A DNA stretch of 64,000 nucleotides, taken from Sinonovacula constricta. Its lineage: Eukaryota > Mollusca > Bivalvia > Cardiida > Solecurtidae. Where the stretch lies: positions 36,373,108-36,437,107 of the forward strand of contig CM017559.1 in NCBI GenBank assembly GCA_007844125.1. The letters run 5' to 3'. The number at the start of each line of letters is the position of its first letter. Positions within the stretch are counted from its first letter, which is position 1. Position numbers and translations under genes: made by a program. The notes beneath the pieces were generated by a model. That model searched no databases and was not told the DNA's origin. It saw only the letters and a program-made list of their open reading frames with translations. Shown piece after piece: positions 1-13,608 of this stretch.

Positions 1-449
1 CAATACAATTCCAATAAGATGTTTAGGCAGTCAGATCAGAAAATGGCATTCCAATTATAGGTTTAGGCAGTCAATTAAGACTTTAGATGTTCTTGTGTTT
101 CGATCCCTAACCTGCTGTTAAAAGCCATTACATTAATAATCATTCTTCATAAGTTATAAAGTTTGATCGCCATTGGATTCCAGTTATTTTCCTGTCATTA
201 TAAATAAAGAAGTATAAATCGTTCCTAAGGTAAAACAACGCCGTACATTCATAGCTTTAATTAGTAGATTCGATAAAAACTAAATAAACTGTTTGCACTC
301 TTTTTAAATTTATTAAATTTTCGAGGACCTCACAGAACTGGCCATCTGGTATAGGCAGTTCTCTGTAATGAATAGGAATTTACTGTCTTCAGATGAAATC
401 GTGTTTAAACAATGCTTCTTTCAAAATTATAACTAAAATAGTGTTGGAC

Positions 450-612
450 CTTGTATGTCTTGTAATGAGACAGACATTTTCCGAATGAAGACACATAACT
501 CCAGACTTCGTAAAATATACTCTCTTTAACAATGCGCTTCGGTAATACGTGTTGGACAGGTATTTATGATGCATACATTGTCACAGATTACATACCCACC
601 CGTTAATTCAAC
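450..612 (-). pseudogene. Exon-like fragment E4, copy A (Cys-rich)
   Basis: On the minus strand this reads VICDNVCIINTCPTRITEAH. Copy B at 16442-16521 reads VTCDNICIKNTCPARISDAH in the matching frame. The differences are mostly conservative (I/V, T/S, E/D), the pattern expected of sequence that was once under protein selection. Cysteine spacing suggests a zinc-binding motif. A stop follows shortly after the aligned block. It is the most downstream of four minus-strand fragments shared by the two copies. By inference it resembles the zinc-ribbon part of OB-fold, replication-protein-A-like proteins, but I could not test this. It is not a complete gene. Confidence 0.45.
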
Positions 613-1534
613 TGGATACATATTTCATACTATCTCATTATACATGTATGTCGATAACCTTCAAACCAATATAATTGTCGTAATCGAATGAAATGGAAAT
701 GGAAAATATGACACGGTTGTACAATAAATACATGTTATTAGCCTTGTAACATGCAGAAAACGTAGGTGCGAACATGCATAATATGTCGAAGTAATATTTT
801 TCTTCTTTTGTGTTATGACTAATCTGAGTGTTTTGTCGCCACTTTTGTATACAAAGAATATTTGTACCATTTCATTATTACAGAAACAGAATTTTCTTTC
901 GCTATTAAACCAAGTGAAATGAAGCTCCATCTAGGCAATCCATGAAGTTTCCATTCTCTGAAAAGAAAATCGTAGAAAAAAATTGCAATAAAATACATCA
1001 TCAAAGTGCGACCACTAGCTGTTTGCATCTGTCTCCTTAGAAAATTGATGGACTAACAGATAATACCAGTTGCATTGATATATTATTGAATGCAACGAAC
1101 AATCAACAATAAGATGACTTGTAATACATGTATATGAAAAATACAAATGCTTCAGAAAAAGTCTACAGAATCGGTGCACCGCAATCGACTCAAGTTCCAA
1201 GATACATAAGGGTATATTAAATGGTATTGTTAGTAAATTTATATCATCTACATCGTTAAATACAATTTTAAGTAACAATTCTATCGACTCGAATCTAATC
1301 CCAAGTGTAAAGTAATTTAATTTAAAGTAATCATCCTTTCGAATTTTGTCTGTAACTGGTAAGTTGCTTGCTTAATGCTATTATGAGGTATATTAACAAT
1401 AAATTGAAATGTGGGTGTGTTCTTTTTTTTTTTTATAAAATACTAGAATATACATGTAATATCGTAGCTATTGACAGTATACTGCAATATTACAATTCGC
1501 TTGTCATTATGATTAAAGACAGATGCTATTTTAA

Positions 1535-1554
1535 TGATGACGATGACGATGATG

Positions 1555-1622
<68 letters not shown>

Positions 1623-1623
1623 T
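1535..1623. repeat. (GAT)n/(AAT)n microsatellite
   Basis: Short GAT run followed by about 23 AAT units. The poly-Asn and poly-Ile open frames over it are repeat translations. It lies at the place in copy A where copy B carries an unrelated (TAC)n array (17065-17180). Confidence 0.97.
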
Positions 1624-2685
1624 ATAAGTCTGGAATTATTAAAAAATCGTGCGTGTTTATACATTTAATTTTTTATAGCTCCATTAGTTCCCCTCTATAA
1701 CATCTCGTTAAGCAGAACATTGTTTGTCAGTTAAATAGTTTGTGAAAGGTGATTGCCATTTCTTCAAGTTAATACAAGTAGTAACAATAAGGTAAATTAG
1801 AAAATATAACATAAAAGCCTGCTTGAATTAACGGTAAAACGAAAACGTATCATTTTAATGAGAAAATACATGAACACTTAAAGTTGCTTGAAGAAAATGC
1901 AACTACATCTTGTCGATGTGATATTTATATAAGATAATTTTGCTTTGTTCTCTAGGCACACTTTTTTTAATTCCGCGCAATCTAGGAAACCTTTTTATTG
2001 CTTAAATTCGGAAGACACAAAACAATTGCGACAACTCCTCTCTAATGTTCTCACATATTGGCAAATGTTATCTTTTATTGTCTTTAGTAACTACAGTGGC
2101 TTTGTAGGTTTTATTTTCCACTTAAGGAATCACTTCAGTTTAATTTGTACGTTTCTCTTCTTTTTTAGAAGTCCATATCAGTTGTCTTTTATTTCTATTA
2201 AGTCTTGTCGTGCAAAATAAGGGAACATAAACCATCACCATTAAAATAAGCTTATTTTGTAATGTTTTTGTTTTGTAATATCATATTATATTTATACATT
2301 TTCAAATTAAGAGTAAACACACATGTTACAGATATCACAAAAAAAGTGTGTATTGATAACATAAGGCCATTAATCATGTCATGCACGAGCACAAAATATT
2401 GTATGTGTGAAAAATATTGTGTTTTCATTTCTGCAGTTTTTATGTAGTTTTACAACAATGTTGAAAATGTAAAACTAGACTGTAGTAAGTGTTGTTTTAA
2501 AATATTGACAATAACTTCAGGTAATGGAAGGAAACACAAACTAAGGAACATGAAATGTGGACATGGTAATAAAATGTATCATATATAAGTTATTTGTTTT
2601 GTATAGATATATTTCCTTAACAATAATCAAGAACTCTTAGTCTTAACATATTCAGAATACTGGATAAATTGCGGGGTGGGGGTAA

Positions 2686-2892
2686 TTACCAATTGCAACC
2701 ATTACACGCGAACGCTTCTACACCAACAATTATATAAGTGGAGTGACATTGTTTGCAGTCCCAGCTGCTTGAAGCAACGTTTTCATTAACCATACATGGG
2801 ATACGAACGGTGTGTGCATTTACTTCAGGGGTGAAATACTCAACTAAATCTGAAGGTATGAAGTGTTTGACGTCATTCGGAAGACATGGCAC
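2686..2892 (-). pseudogene. Exon-like fragment E3, copy A (CxxC...CxxC)
   Basis: A 68-codon open stretch whose C-terminal half reads SSWDCKQCHSTYIIVGVEAF followed by ACNGC: two CxxC pairs about 18 residues apart, as in a zinc ribbon. A GTAATT after the last codons could be a splice donor. Copy B (about 18340-18520) keeps the upstream part (TPAIN..., MVNGNVATNS), then has two stops and loses the cysteines. Spacing to E2 and E4 is similar in the two copies. I do not recognise the protein with certainty; an RPA-like zinc-ribbon/OB protein is the best guess from the cysteine pattern. Confidence 0.42.
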
Positions 2893-3133
2893 ATAGTGTT
2901 TAGATTAATTGTATTTGCAACATGTTACAATTTTTTGAAATAACAACTGGTATTTTGCTAAAAGAGCCCTAGAGTGAAGGTGATGACCATAAAAGTTACT
3001 TAAGACCCCTTCATAAAAAACGAATAAATATCTACAATTGTCTTAACTGATAAAAATCGACCTTATACATTGATTGACAATAAAACGCTGGTATCACATT
3101 ATATAAATATAATACTAGAAGTGACGTTTGATG

Positions 3134-3289
3134 CTATCTCTCCAGATCACATATGAATTTAATATTTGCATACATTATGCTGCTGTCCATGAACAGTTCG
3201 TCTGAGTGTCTGATAGCTACCAATCTCATGCTTATATTTGCATTAATTTTCGTCTCTGTGTCTGCTGACTTACATAATTGCTTTGTAAA
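3134..3289 (-). pseudogene. Exon-like fragment E2, copy A
   Basis: The minus-strand translation contains TKINANISMRLVAIRHSDEL, then FMDSSIMYANIKFICDLER and a stop. Copy B (18641-18826) gives TKINANISMELVAIRHLDEL, then FMDNNIMYANNKFICDLQR and stays open a little longer. About fifty codons align with no indel, which is unusual for surrounding sequence that has many indels. The plus strand also happens to be open in copy A (3153-3356), but only the minus frame is kept in both copies. Family not recognised. Confidence 0.45.
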
Positions 3290-4687
3290 AAAGGAATTTG
3301 GAATGTTATTTTATATTTTAACAGTGCAATTAAACGTATATGTCAATAATCTTTAGACCATTAATGACTCCGATATCCTCTAGGGTTTAATCACGTCATT
3401 GAAAGAAACAAACGATTGCTTTTATTCATGTTCTCTTTGCAGCTGCACATTCTCTGTGTTCCAATAATTGAGGATCAACATTTTTAAACATAGACGGCGG
3501 TTGTACTAGATTAGCGGTTCCACAGCCAAGTGACCGAGAAGGCAAATCGCTTCCCGACTAAGACGATTTATGCTGGATTGTTTTTAGAGCAACTCAGTTG
3601 TTTGGTTACTTACAAGGCCTAAGCACAACTGAAGATTCTTTCAAGTAGGGTCTCCAATTTATACCTACTGACAAATGGTAGTGCAGTAAGCCAATGGGCA
3701 TCACGTATGAAGCACTACTCACATAATGTACACATTGTTTCAGATATGTACTTCTATATACCTTCAACGCAAAGACGGTATATCTGGGCATCTTAACGGT
3801 CTAAGAAATTGCGTAAAATTAGAAGACACCTTGTCTGGAAATTAATATGTCATAAGTATCCTTATACTTTAGTACCATTAACATGATAATAAAGACTAGT
3901 AATTTTATAATGCAAATAATAACAGTTCGTTTTTCGTCACAAACCAGCCGTTGGTTTTTAATCGTCGGAAAAACGTTTATTTATTTGCGAAAAAGCTTCC
4001 ATTACGTTATCGACTGGGTGGGGGAAAATTGTTTGCATATGTTTTTGTGAGTATCCTTTATAATGTATTTGGTGTTTCATCAAAAGCAACCATTCATCAG
4101 TGTTAATCAGTTGCTTTAAGAAATTTATAGCACTGTATGCACAATGAGACTTGACCGTGTAGAGTAAACGAATATATTAAACCAACTTGATACTTATAAT
4201 TAATACCTTTTTATCGTTTGTCTAGACTTCGTGACTTTTATTAGTTCAGTAATGTGATAAATGAGCTAGTGACACGAAACAAAATGTATGGAGCACTATA
4301 ACATACTGGTCTGCTCATGTCATGCTTTATGGCATTCTTATGGAAACTTAATTAAAACCGGGAGGGGTTAGAGCAAAGTCGTCGAAAGACACTACGTTTT
4401 TAATATAAGGACAAACTTGCATTTTAAACGTTACTTTTATATGTATGTAAGAGCTTAAATCGCTACTATTTCCGTGCTTTTTACTATTTTTATGATTTTT
4501 GACCTACTTACGAATGCTGAACCATGACCAGTGCAAATAAATATCAATTTGGTAGAAATTCAATATCAGACCTTATACTTTATTTTGCATATTTAACAGT
4601 CTCCCAACTAATAACTTTTTTTTCAAAGAGGGTGGTGGGATTTAAAAGTCATGATTCCCAAATAAATTGTTTATGAATACAACATAG

Positions 4688-4839
4688 CACAACGTTTACA
4701 TCTTCACTATCTAACAGTTTTGATCGAACTCCAAATTTTATACTGCGAGCAAAGTGCTTCCAGTGTTTGAACGTTACGTCAAGTTGACCTGTATGTTCGT
4801 TGAAAATGACACAGAAGTGTCAGATGTCTAGTAAGTAAA
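4688..4839 (-). pseudogene. Exon-like fragment E1, copy A
   Basis: The minus strand reads GQLDVTFKHWKHFARSIKF, then VRSKLLDSEDVNVV. Copy B (21252-21405) reads CQLDVTFKLTKNPFARCIKF and VRSKLLDSKDENVV. The only length change is one whole codon. A stop lies just upstream in copy A (LLDI-stop), where copy B has LLDIR and is still open, so copy A is disrupted here. It is the most upstream of the four shared fragments. Function unknown. Confidence 0.42.
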
Positions 4840-5884
4840 CCCATTTCTAAAGACAGCATGTGAGGGAAGTCGTATGGTTGTGAAAAGCTTATTTTCTAGG
4901 AAAAAATAGATTAATAAACCCCATTACAAACACCGCATATCTTTTCAAAACAAGTGTTCTTGTTAAGCTTAAAACCTCAATTAACAGGAAGGAATGCAAG
5001 AGCACAGATAACTTAAAAATTGGTAAGGGTTGAAATTAAAACAAGACTGGTCTTTCAAATAAGTATAATTTCTTGAATTTCGATGTAAAAGAGACCGCAA
5101 AAATGTTCGAAATGCTTTGCGTTTTAACCGATATTTATTATCATTTCCAGCAATATGAGATGAAATAGAGATAAAAATCATAAAAAAGAAATGACCTAAA
5201 GTCGTTTAAAAGTAAAAACACAACAACAAAACAACAACAAAAACAACGTCGATCTGACGGTATGCTCCACTTCTTCTCTGAGCTCAACGCGATATGAGAT
5301 GTCCCTAAGATCGCTACAACCAGAAACCAGAAATTTCGACTTAGTTACATGTAGTTATTTGTAACAAAAACCATCAATAAAGCATCGGTTTGTTGCGCAC
5401 ATTTGTGATACTTTATTTTAATAAAGTCCAAATAAATACCCGCCTACTCGACTTTTGACATTTTTACGGTCCCATCTAGGGACAAAAACAGATGCTGCTT
5501 TTCACAGTACTGTACATGCTTCATTCATTCATAAGCTGTTACATTTCACGGATCTGTATAACAATCACGTTCAGATCTAGTTTCGACAGTCATATTTGTT
5601 TTTGTTCTCGGACTATTTCCCCGGGTATGAAGACTGGCAAATGAATATTAAAGGTTATGAGAAGTCATTCTATGTGTCTCCAATTTGTAGCTGTCATCCC
5701 TCTATACAGTGTTGCAAGCGATACCTCCACATAAACAGAATTCTGGAACACCTTTACATATTACTGATTATGCAAAAGGTAATACTGGTTAAACATAATT
5801 TTATGTTTTTGTAGAAAATTTAGAATATGCCTTCTATTTGCAAATATGTGTTTTGATTAAACAATAAAGTTATCTTTAAAAGAT

Positions 5885-6195
5885 ATCTTGGCAACAAAGA
5901 TAAAAGTCAAACCTATGGCAACATAGAAAATAGCCAAATCTTTTTGCAACATAGAAACTGGTCAGATCTATGACAACACAGAAACTAGCCAAATCTTTTG
6001 CAACAAAGAAAATAGCCAAATCAATGGCATCATAGAAAATAGCCAAACCTTTGGCAACATAGTAAATAGAAACATTTATGGCAACATAGAAAATTGTTCA
6101 ATATTTGGCAACATAGATAAAAGACAAATATTTGGCAGCATTCAAAACCTTTTGCGAACAATGCTTTATCCAAATCCTTAGCAACATAGAAAATA
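5885..6195. repeat. 27-bp minisatellite (GCCAAATnTTTGGCAAC type)
   Basis: About eleven diverged units of roughly 27 bp, each with a core like CCAAATCTTTGGCAACATAG. Period 27 is clear from 6015 to 6150. Single or double degenerate units occur at the equivalent place in copy B (25150-25290), one containing the perfect palindrome GCCAAATATTTGGC. Copy number therefore differs between the two segments. Confidence 0.85.
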
Positions 6196-6825
6196 TGATT
6201 CACACAATGTATGATCTATCAGACATAGTTAAGCCCGAATTTATCAAATACTCTAAATCAGGTCATCACTTTTAATAAGCCAATGCAAGATCGGCTATGT
6301 ACTTTAGATATACATGCCGTCTCATTACAGCTAAAAAAGTTTGTGACGTTAGAAACTTTATCTTTAAATAATCGGAGATATTGCACCCTGTATTCCTCAG
6401 TTACCAATTCAAAAAATGATGGTAGAAGAACGCGGTTCTTTTTGCGGCTATTGATCGATTGGTCTGGCCAATCTTGATTGTACACTATTATTCGTGACAT
6501 GTAAGGCACTTAAGAGATCAAAGAGTTATGTAATATACTTTTCACTTCATAGGCCTATTTTCTAAATCACTGGCTATTTACATGTTGCGCCAGCAAAACT
6601 TGTCCGCCCAGACAACAACAGCAATTTATTGAAACATCTTACAGTGCATCAATCGAACGCAATTCATCAAACGTTCATTATCGGAATTTTCAATTGAAAA
6701 ATCTTGTAGACTAAATTTCTAAAACATAATTTTCAAGAATGTATTTATCTGCTTTGTACAAAACATCCCCTAAAACTATAATTCTATACTTTTAGTATTT
6801 AATTTTTTTTAAACCTCGATTCGTG

Positions 6826-8802
6826 TCAATCATGTTTCTGTCATTTGTCTATCGTGGCGTAGTCATTCGTATAATTGGATTCGTCATGGTGTCCATGAAT
6901 GTTTTATTTTAAAATTTGGAAAGAAATCCATATCGGAATTCATACAGTACACTGTCAATATCTTTAATATTCTTTGTGTAGTACTTAACGTACGTATAAT
7001 GTTTTCCTACAAAGCGAAAGCAAAACTTACAAAAGAAAAACACATTCCGACGTAAACTAAAGTTGGATGAAAAGGTTTGTATATTGGAATTATGGAATTA
7101 TTCTAATCAATATTAACATGATTTTTTCAGTCATTAAAATTTTCATTTAAATAATTTTTGTAACCAATGCTTGTCAGCATATTTCTAAGATAATAAGAAA
7201 ATGATAATATACTAGGTTTTAACCTTTTTCAGCACAATGCAGTTAGGAAGTATATGTTGAAGTTTAAAATAAAAGAATTTGAACAATATTTAGAATAACA
7301 TTGACTTGAAATACAATTTGAAATTGTAATTAATATTGGTTTGTATTATAAAATCACTCAATTTTCAAACTGGTACTGAAAACACAATGCGATGAAAAAT
7401 TAAATTGTCTAATCTCTGTAACAAAAGCCGCTTTTGTAAGAGGCTTTAATATGAACCACGTAGCTGTCTCGTATTGTTCGTCATTGATGCGCATGTAATG
7501 TTTAACTAGCAAATATATCAATATATTTTTTTAATATTAAAGATATCATTTTTAATATTAATACGTGACATAGAACTATAACATGAGTGCCTTTTATAAA
7601 ATTTAAATTAATATGAGTGCACCATGCTATTAACATTAAGTAATTACTTTCTATAACATGCTGTTTAAACTTTATAAGGCCATATACACATGATTAATTA
7701 TATCTTTGCCTTCTTATTATACTTGTATTGTTATCAATTCTCAAAATCATTTGGCATGAAAATGAAATATGTGAATTAAAGATTTTAAACTCTACTTGCA
7801 CCAATATGTCAATGCATACTAATACACAGAAGGGGTTTGCAGAGTGGTCTTCGAAGGAATTTATTTACATCATTTATAGGTGCATTGGATAAGTTAAGAC
7901 TGATTCTTTTTAAGGCAATGGTTGTGAGTTCAAGCATTTAAGAAGACATTTTTTTATATATATATTTAATAAAAATAAGCACAAAATAGTCATGCAGGTT
8001 CACTTAATATTTGGTTTTCTTCTTACTGACTAACTGACTAAATGTATATGAACACCCTCACATATTTTCTTATGAATATTTAGTAACAAGAGTCACACTC
8101 AAAAGTCATCTGATCTGGATTCACACTGTTTGAAAGAGAAAACACACCTGGTTTCCTTGAAAGAGGGTTGAATATTGCAATGGAAGTGAAGCCTATCTAT
8201 TCACACCCTGAAAAAGAGAAAACATATTAATAAGAGCTTTTAGAAATCAAACAGAAGTATGAATATATCATATCGCAAAAAGATGTGCATACTAGAGTTA
8301 AAGTCAATCCAATAAATGATATAGCCAACAACAACAACAACAACAGCAATAACATCTCGGAATATTTTTTTCCACAAAAAATGCACTAGAGTCATGTTTA
8401 TATATGTTTCTAACATTTCCCCCCCAAATATATTTCACACTTGCTTTATCCTGCACAGTTTTCGAAACTCACGTAAAAATGAACTATGGTTAAACGATTT
8501 AATATTTACTCTTTCCGTTTTTGGTTGTGAATGAGACGAAAGTAATTTTAATGTTACTTATCAAATTGATTGTATTTTGTAGCCTAATCTATTTTTGTAT
8601 GGCTTTGGGGATAGTAAAAAATTCATATTAAAAGCCCTTAACATAACTGATAGCATATTTATATTTCAGCATTAAATCTGAATATATTTAGTCGCAGGAA
8701 AATTAGCTAAAACATATTTTTTTGTTACACGAATTCTATTTGTTATGTTTCTGAAACAACTTATAATTTAAACATAAATATACATACTTTTTATTCCATT
8801 AG
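6826..8802. other. AT-rich DNA, no feature recognised
   Basis: No open frame longer than about 60 codons and no recognisable domain on either strand. It contains homopolymer and AT tracts and a short (CAA)n run near 8325-8345. Confidence 0.6.
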
Positions 8803-8990
8803 TGTGTGCCCAGTAGCAGCGTGGTAGTGTCTGAGGCTGTGAGTCCCGAACGCATTGGATGCAGGATTTAATATGGGTAGATAAACCAGCTGACCTGTGG
8901 CGCTCCGCGGGTTCTACCCAGATATTTATCAAGTTGTCCTTCCACTTAAGTAGCTGGAGGCTATAGTAAATTATACTTAATACCCTTACT
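8803..8990 (+). mobile_element. tRNA-derived SINE, degenerate copy
   Basis: A GCAGCGTGGTAGTG stretch resembles a pol III A box, and a segment reading TGTGGCGCTCCGCGGGTTC, followed by CTACCCAG, a CTTCC-type motif and AGCTGG, matches the body and tail of the SINE at 58866-59500. The B-box region is eroded. The adjoining 8991-9271 shows nothing further. Confidence 0.55.
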
Positions 8991-9271
8991 TTTCCGCTGC
9001 CTCTAACATGTGCAATTTAAGTACGGATGTAGTTTGTCTGATGTTGCCATGATAGCGTGTTTGAGATTAACATCATTGACACAACCAGCATGTTTGAGTT
9101 TAGCATTATGGACACGGTTATAGAACGCATCAATGCAAGAGTAGTTCGGATTAAATATTAAAATCGATGAAACAGATACAATGATCACAATGCAGTTTAT
9201 CAAAATGTATCTACCACGCTTGATGTATAATATCGCATGTAATATTATCTCAGCAACCCGTGCTGTTTAAG

Positions 9272-9440
9272 ACACACACACACACACACGCACGCACGCA
9301 CGCACGCACACACGTACGCACGCACGCACGCACGCACGCACACGCGCGCGCACACACACAGACACACACAAACACACACGCGCGCGCATACACGCAAACA
9401 AACAAACAACACACACACAAATACACACATACACACACAG
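9272..9440. repeat. (CA)n/(CGCA)n microsatellite
   Basis: Imperfect CA array with CGCA and CACGCG interruptions and AAACA spacers near the right end. The His/Thr and Cys/Val open frames over it are repeat translations. Confidence 0.97.
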
Positions 9441-12400
9441 AGTACTTTTTCGATTCTAAATTCGATTCTCGCCACCACCACTGTTTTAGACTGCCATGCA
9501 AAAAGATACCCAATTTAGTGAAAGAAAATGGTACAATATCCGCCTAATATAAATAAAGTGAGATAAGAATTTTCGTCATGCTTATTTTTATCATCAGATT
9601 CAAGTTTCATTTAAACTAAAATGGAAATACAATATCGCAATCTTGTCGGAACTAGATGCTCACCGTTCTGGCGAATTATTTGTACAGAAATAATTGAATT
9701 GATGTACAGAAGCTTCGTAAGATACATTAGGACATTTTCCTCCCAATTTGCATATACGATACGTTAGCTAAGTAGTCTTCAAGCATAGCTGCAAGACGTT
9801 AAGTGTTGATTCTAGCGTCTATATTGCATTATCGGCTATCCACAAACACAGTGGAGACAATGGTAAATTAGAGGGAAACTTTTCTGAACAGCAGGCGAGC
9901 GAGTAGTGTGCCTTTTCCCAAACATCATATAATGATGACAAGTAACGCAAATCGGTACATGAATTTATTTATTTTAGTACGGATACCCAAGAGTGTTGAC
10001 CCAAGGTTTATGTAAGGTTGTTTTAAAATAAAATAAAAATCTATGATGTTCTTTTTGACAGCGCGTATGTTTAGATTTCAGCCGACATATCAATCGGAGT
10101 GATTAAGCTTTTTTTCTTTCTTTCAAGCACATTTAACAATAGTCCCACGACTGGTCGGCCTGGTGTAAATAATGCAACTGAATGAGACACAATTAAACAC
10201 ATTTAGCGGACAATTAGAAGAAAACAAAAGAAGAAACACATGCATATATGCAAACATCTGTTTAGATTTGGTCTAGTCAATGTCACTGTCTAAAATTCCT
10301 ACACACTTATCGGGGAAAAACTATCGGCGCTTAGCCGGTCGGCTAGCAGGCCCTTTCAATAAATGTAATCACATGTGATAAAAATTATCCTTGCTTATGA
10401 GCCGACATGGCTTGCATAAAAGATTTCGCATTAACATACAGTAAAAATATTAATTTTTGTATAGCGTTATCCTTAAGTTATTCTATGCTAGCATTTATGT
10501 TTTTCGATTATATTACCAAAGGCAGTTATTAGTAATCGTCAGATGTGATTAAAATGGTAAATTTCTATTAAATAACATTTTACTTAATATGTCATTTAAC
10601 CAATTATTACAAATAACAAAAAATAATAATATTTATAGATGCAGTCAGGTTTGACCTGTAAGCTCGTATTGCATCAGATTCTTATAAATAGTTTGAAAAC
10701 TGTTTTAGTAAAATCTTACCAAAGATATTTAAACGATACGGCATCTAACAAGACGAGAAAATGTTTATTCAACGTTTTGCATATGCAATTTACATTAAAA
10801 TACAGAAGAATAATGCCCTGGTATTTTCTTTCTCACTTATTTTACATATCATTTGGTCAAATAAGCTATAATAATTTTTAGTTGTACAACATTCGTGTTT
10901 GTCAAGCTGGCTTGTTAAGATGCATCTCTGTGCTGTGTAATACTTGCAAAACATACATTGTCGTAGAAATGGAACGTTGAGTATAAATGCATTTGTTTCT
11001 TTCTTTCTTTATAAACAACACATAGTCACACAAGTAACTTTAGTAAAATATTTTATACTATTTTGGAACTTTCAACGTCAATACAAGACCAGCAAGTTTT
11101 GCATAACCACCCACTGTAAACGGTATCATCTGTATCAGTATATATACTAATATAAATCATTTTAAAGAAAATCACATTTATAATGTTCATTAATCAAAAT
11201 GAATCACTGCTCTTGACAACGACCTAGCAGAACACTAATTGGAAAAGAGAACTTTATAATGAAATATTCGAGATATCTTTTTATGTTTGCCGCTGTAATA
11301 AATCTTGGTGGTTCGAAAATATTGAAGGACACCGCGTGAGAGGATTTTCATCCTGGAGTTGATTCAGAGGTTCTAAAAAGTGCATTTGAAATATGAAATG
11401 TAAAATGTGATTGAGATCATGATTTTGGTTCTGTTATTGTATGTAGGTGTATTTGGACAAAGAATATATTAATATGGTGGAAAATAACTTTTGATTTTAT
11501 GTCAGTTGAAACTCACAGTCTTGTAATTTGAAGTAAAAGGATTATTTCTTTCAATATTATAAAAGATTAAATCTGAACATAAATAAATAGTAAAGCAAAC
11601 ACAGTTATCTTTCAGTAAATACTTTGTAATATTTTTAAAAGTATGTAATCTACATGCTAAGTTAAAAATCTATTTGTCATAAATTGTGCTTAATCATTGT
11701 ACCCCACGTTTTAGTTAGGTGAGGTGAAGACAGTGGGATGAACACTGTTCCAGTCCCAGATTTGTGTAAATGACAGTAAAAGAAAAGCCAACAGATTCTT
11801 TTTTCGGACATGTATTAATAGCAATATCAATGAGGTTAACAAACGTTTAAAAATAATAAATTTGTTTAATATTTCCTTTACTCTAAGAACTTATTAACAG
11901 AAAGACCCAAATAAATAAAACATATTATAACACTTAAGGCAACTGACACAATTTGAATTCATCTAGATCATTATTTACTTCTATTTCTGAAATAACATTA
12001 AAATGTTTAATACCTTCAAAACAATTATGCTACATTTTATGTACAAAGTGCATTAAAGTGATATGTCAATAACAAACCATAAAACTTTTAAACATGCACG
12101 TTGTTAGTCAAGATGCAACGAATACAGATTCCGCATATGACTTTTTAGACCTATCTAATGCTGTTTTATTTTGGATTCGTAATAATTTGAAAATGAGATA
12201 TTGTTTTTTGTGTGTCATAAGAACATTTACAAATCATTTCATTTTTTTAAGAATTAAGTTGCTATTTTTTTGTTTATACAATATGACTCATGGCAATAAA
12301 TAAAATGGTATTATTGAAATTAATCTTACTCTAAATAATAATATCTTGCAATGATAACTCAATTTAATTGTTTATTCTTTAGGTCCTTGAAATAGATATA

Positions 12401-13050
12401 CGCCAAAAATATTATCAAACGTTTCATTAATGAAAATAGTAAAATTGCAAGTACATCTTTTTCTTATTATGTTCTTAACAATAAACAAGCACACATGATT
12501 TACAAGCTTGTTACACATGCATGAAATAGATTTGAATATGTTAGCTGAACTTTATTTTTACTAGACACTTTCTTTGTGGACAGTACCTGCTCTGTTATTG
12601 CTAATATTGTCTAGACTGTTGGTACGAACGTTATGAACGTTATTTCTTATGAAATGGTAAATAGATTTTATTTTGACCCATGCAATTAGATGACGTCAGA
12701 AAGTAATTTCATGAACTTTATTATTTTATGAGTCACTAGATCGGATTTTTTTTTCATGTGCGAGTCATTAGACGCACTAATGCAAAGTACCACATCATTA
12801 ATGATAGTAAACTGTATTATTATCTTGTTAACAAGCAGTACGTTAAAGTACACATACTCGAGGAATTCCATTCAACACCCTTTTAAGTTACGAATATTTT
12901 AGTTTAAGTTTCCTAAGATGTTAATATTGTTGCTAAGTAATATAATAGCACCGCCTTTCTCAGCATCCAATAGATTCAAAATCAAATTACCGATACTGCA
13001 CCTTACAGCAACCGTCTTGTGTGCACTCTCGAAGCTTGCATTCACCAACA
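9441..13050. other. AT-rich DNA, no gene recognised
   Basis: Open frames such as 10639-10881, 10944-11150 and 12094-12303 have no recognisable motif, unfavourable start contexts and AT-driven composition. I see no splice-flanked exon or RNA gene. Confidence 0.55.
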
Positions 13051-13178
13051 TATTTGGCGTTTTGAATGTATCATATGCTGCTAGCGTGCAATAACAGGTT
13101 ACTGTTCTATTTATATAAATAGAACAGTAACCTGTTATTGCACGCTAGCAGCATATGATACATTCAAAACGCCAAATA
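13051..13178. repeat. Perfect 128-bp palindrome
   Basis: Two 64-base arms, exact reverse complements, with no spacer; the centre is between 13114 and 13115 in TTTATATAAA. Pairing fails at 13050/13179. A zero-loop perfect palindrome is unstable in living cells and can also be a foldback artefact of assembly or library preparation. It lies about 60 bp before a (CA)n array. Confidence 0.97.
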
Positions 13179-13238
13179 AACCTGATTGGTCGATAAGACA
13201 GACATAGAATCTACATGATATTTCCAAAAATACCTCAT

Positions 13239-13608
<370 letters not shown>

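Larger units (their letters stand above)
320..6825. repeat. Duplicated segment, copy A
   Basis: This 6.5-kb segment aligns collinearly with 16210-25945. Anchors include 440-505 with 16362-16425, 1740-1800 with 17395-17455, 2095-2150 with 17735-17790, 3150-3240 with 18675-18770, 3505-3570 with 19525-19590, 4130-4230 with 20685-20785, 4690-4840 with 21252-21405 and 6190-6825 with 25275-25945. The copies differ by many substitutions and indels, so the duplication is old. Edges are approximate; weak similarity may extend left toward position 85. It contains four minus-strand exon-like fragments, a trinucleotide array and a 27-bp minisatellite. Confidence 0.85.
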
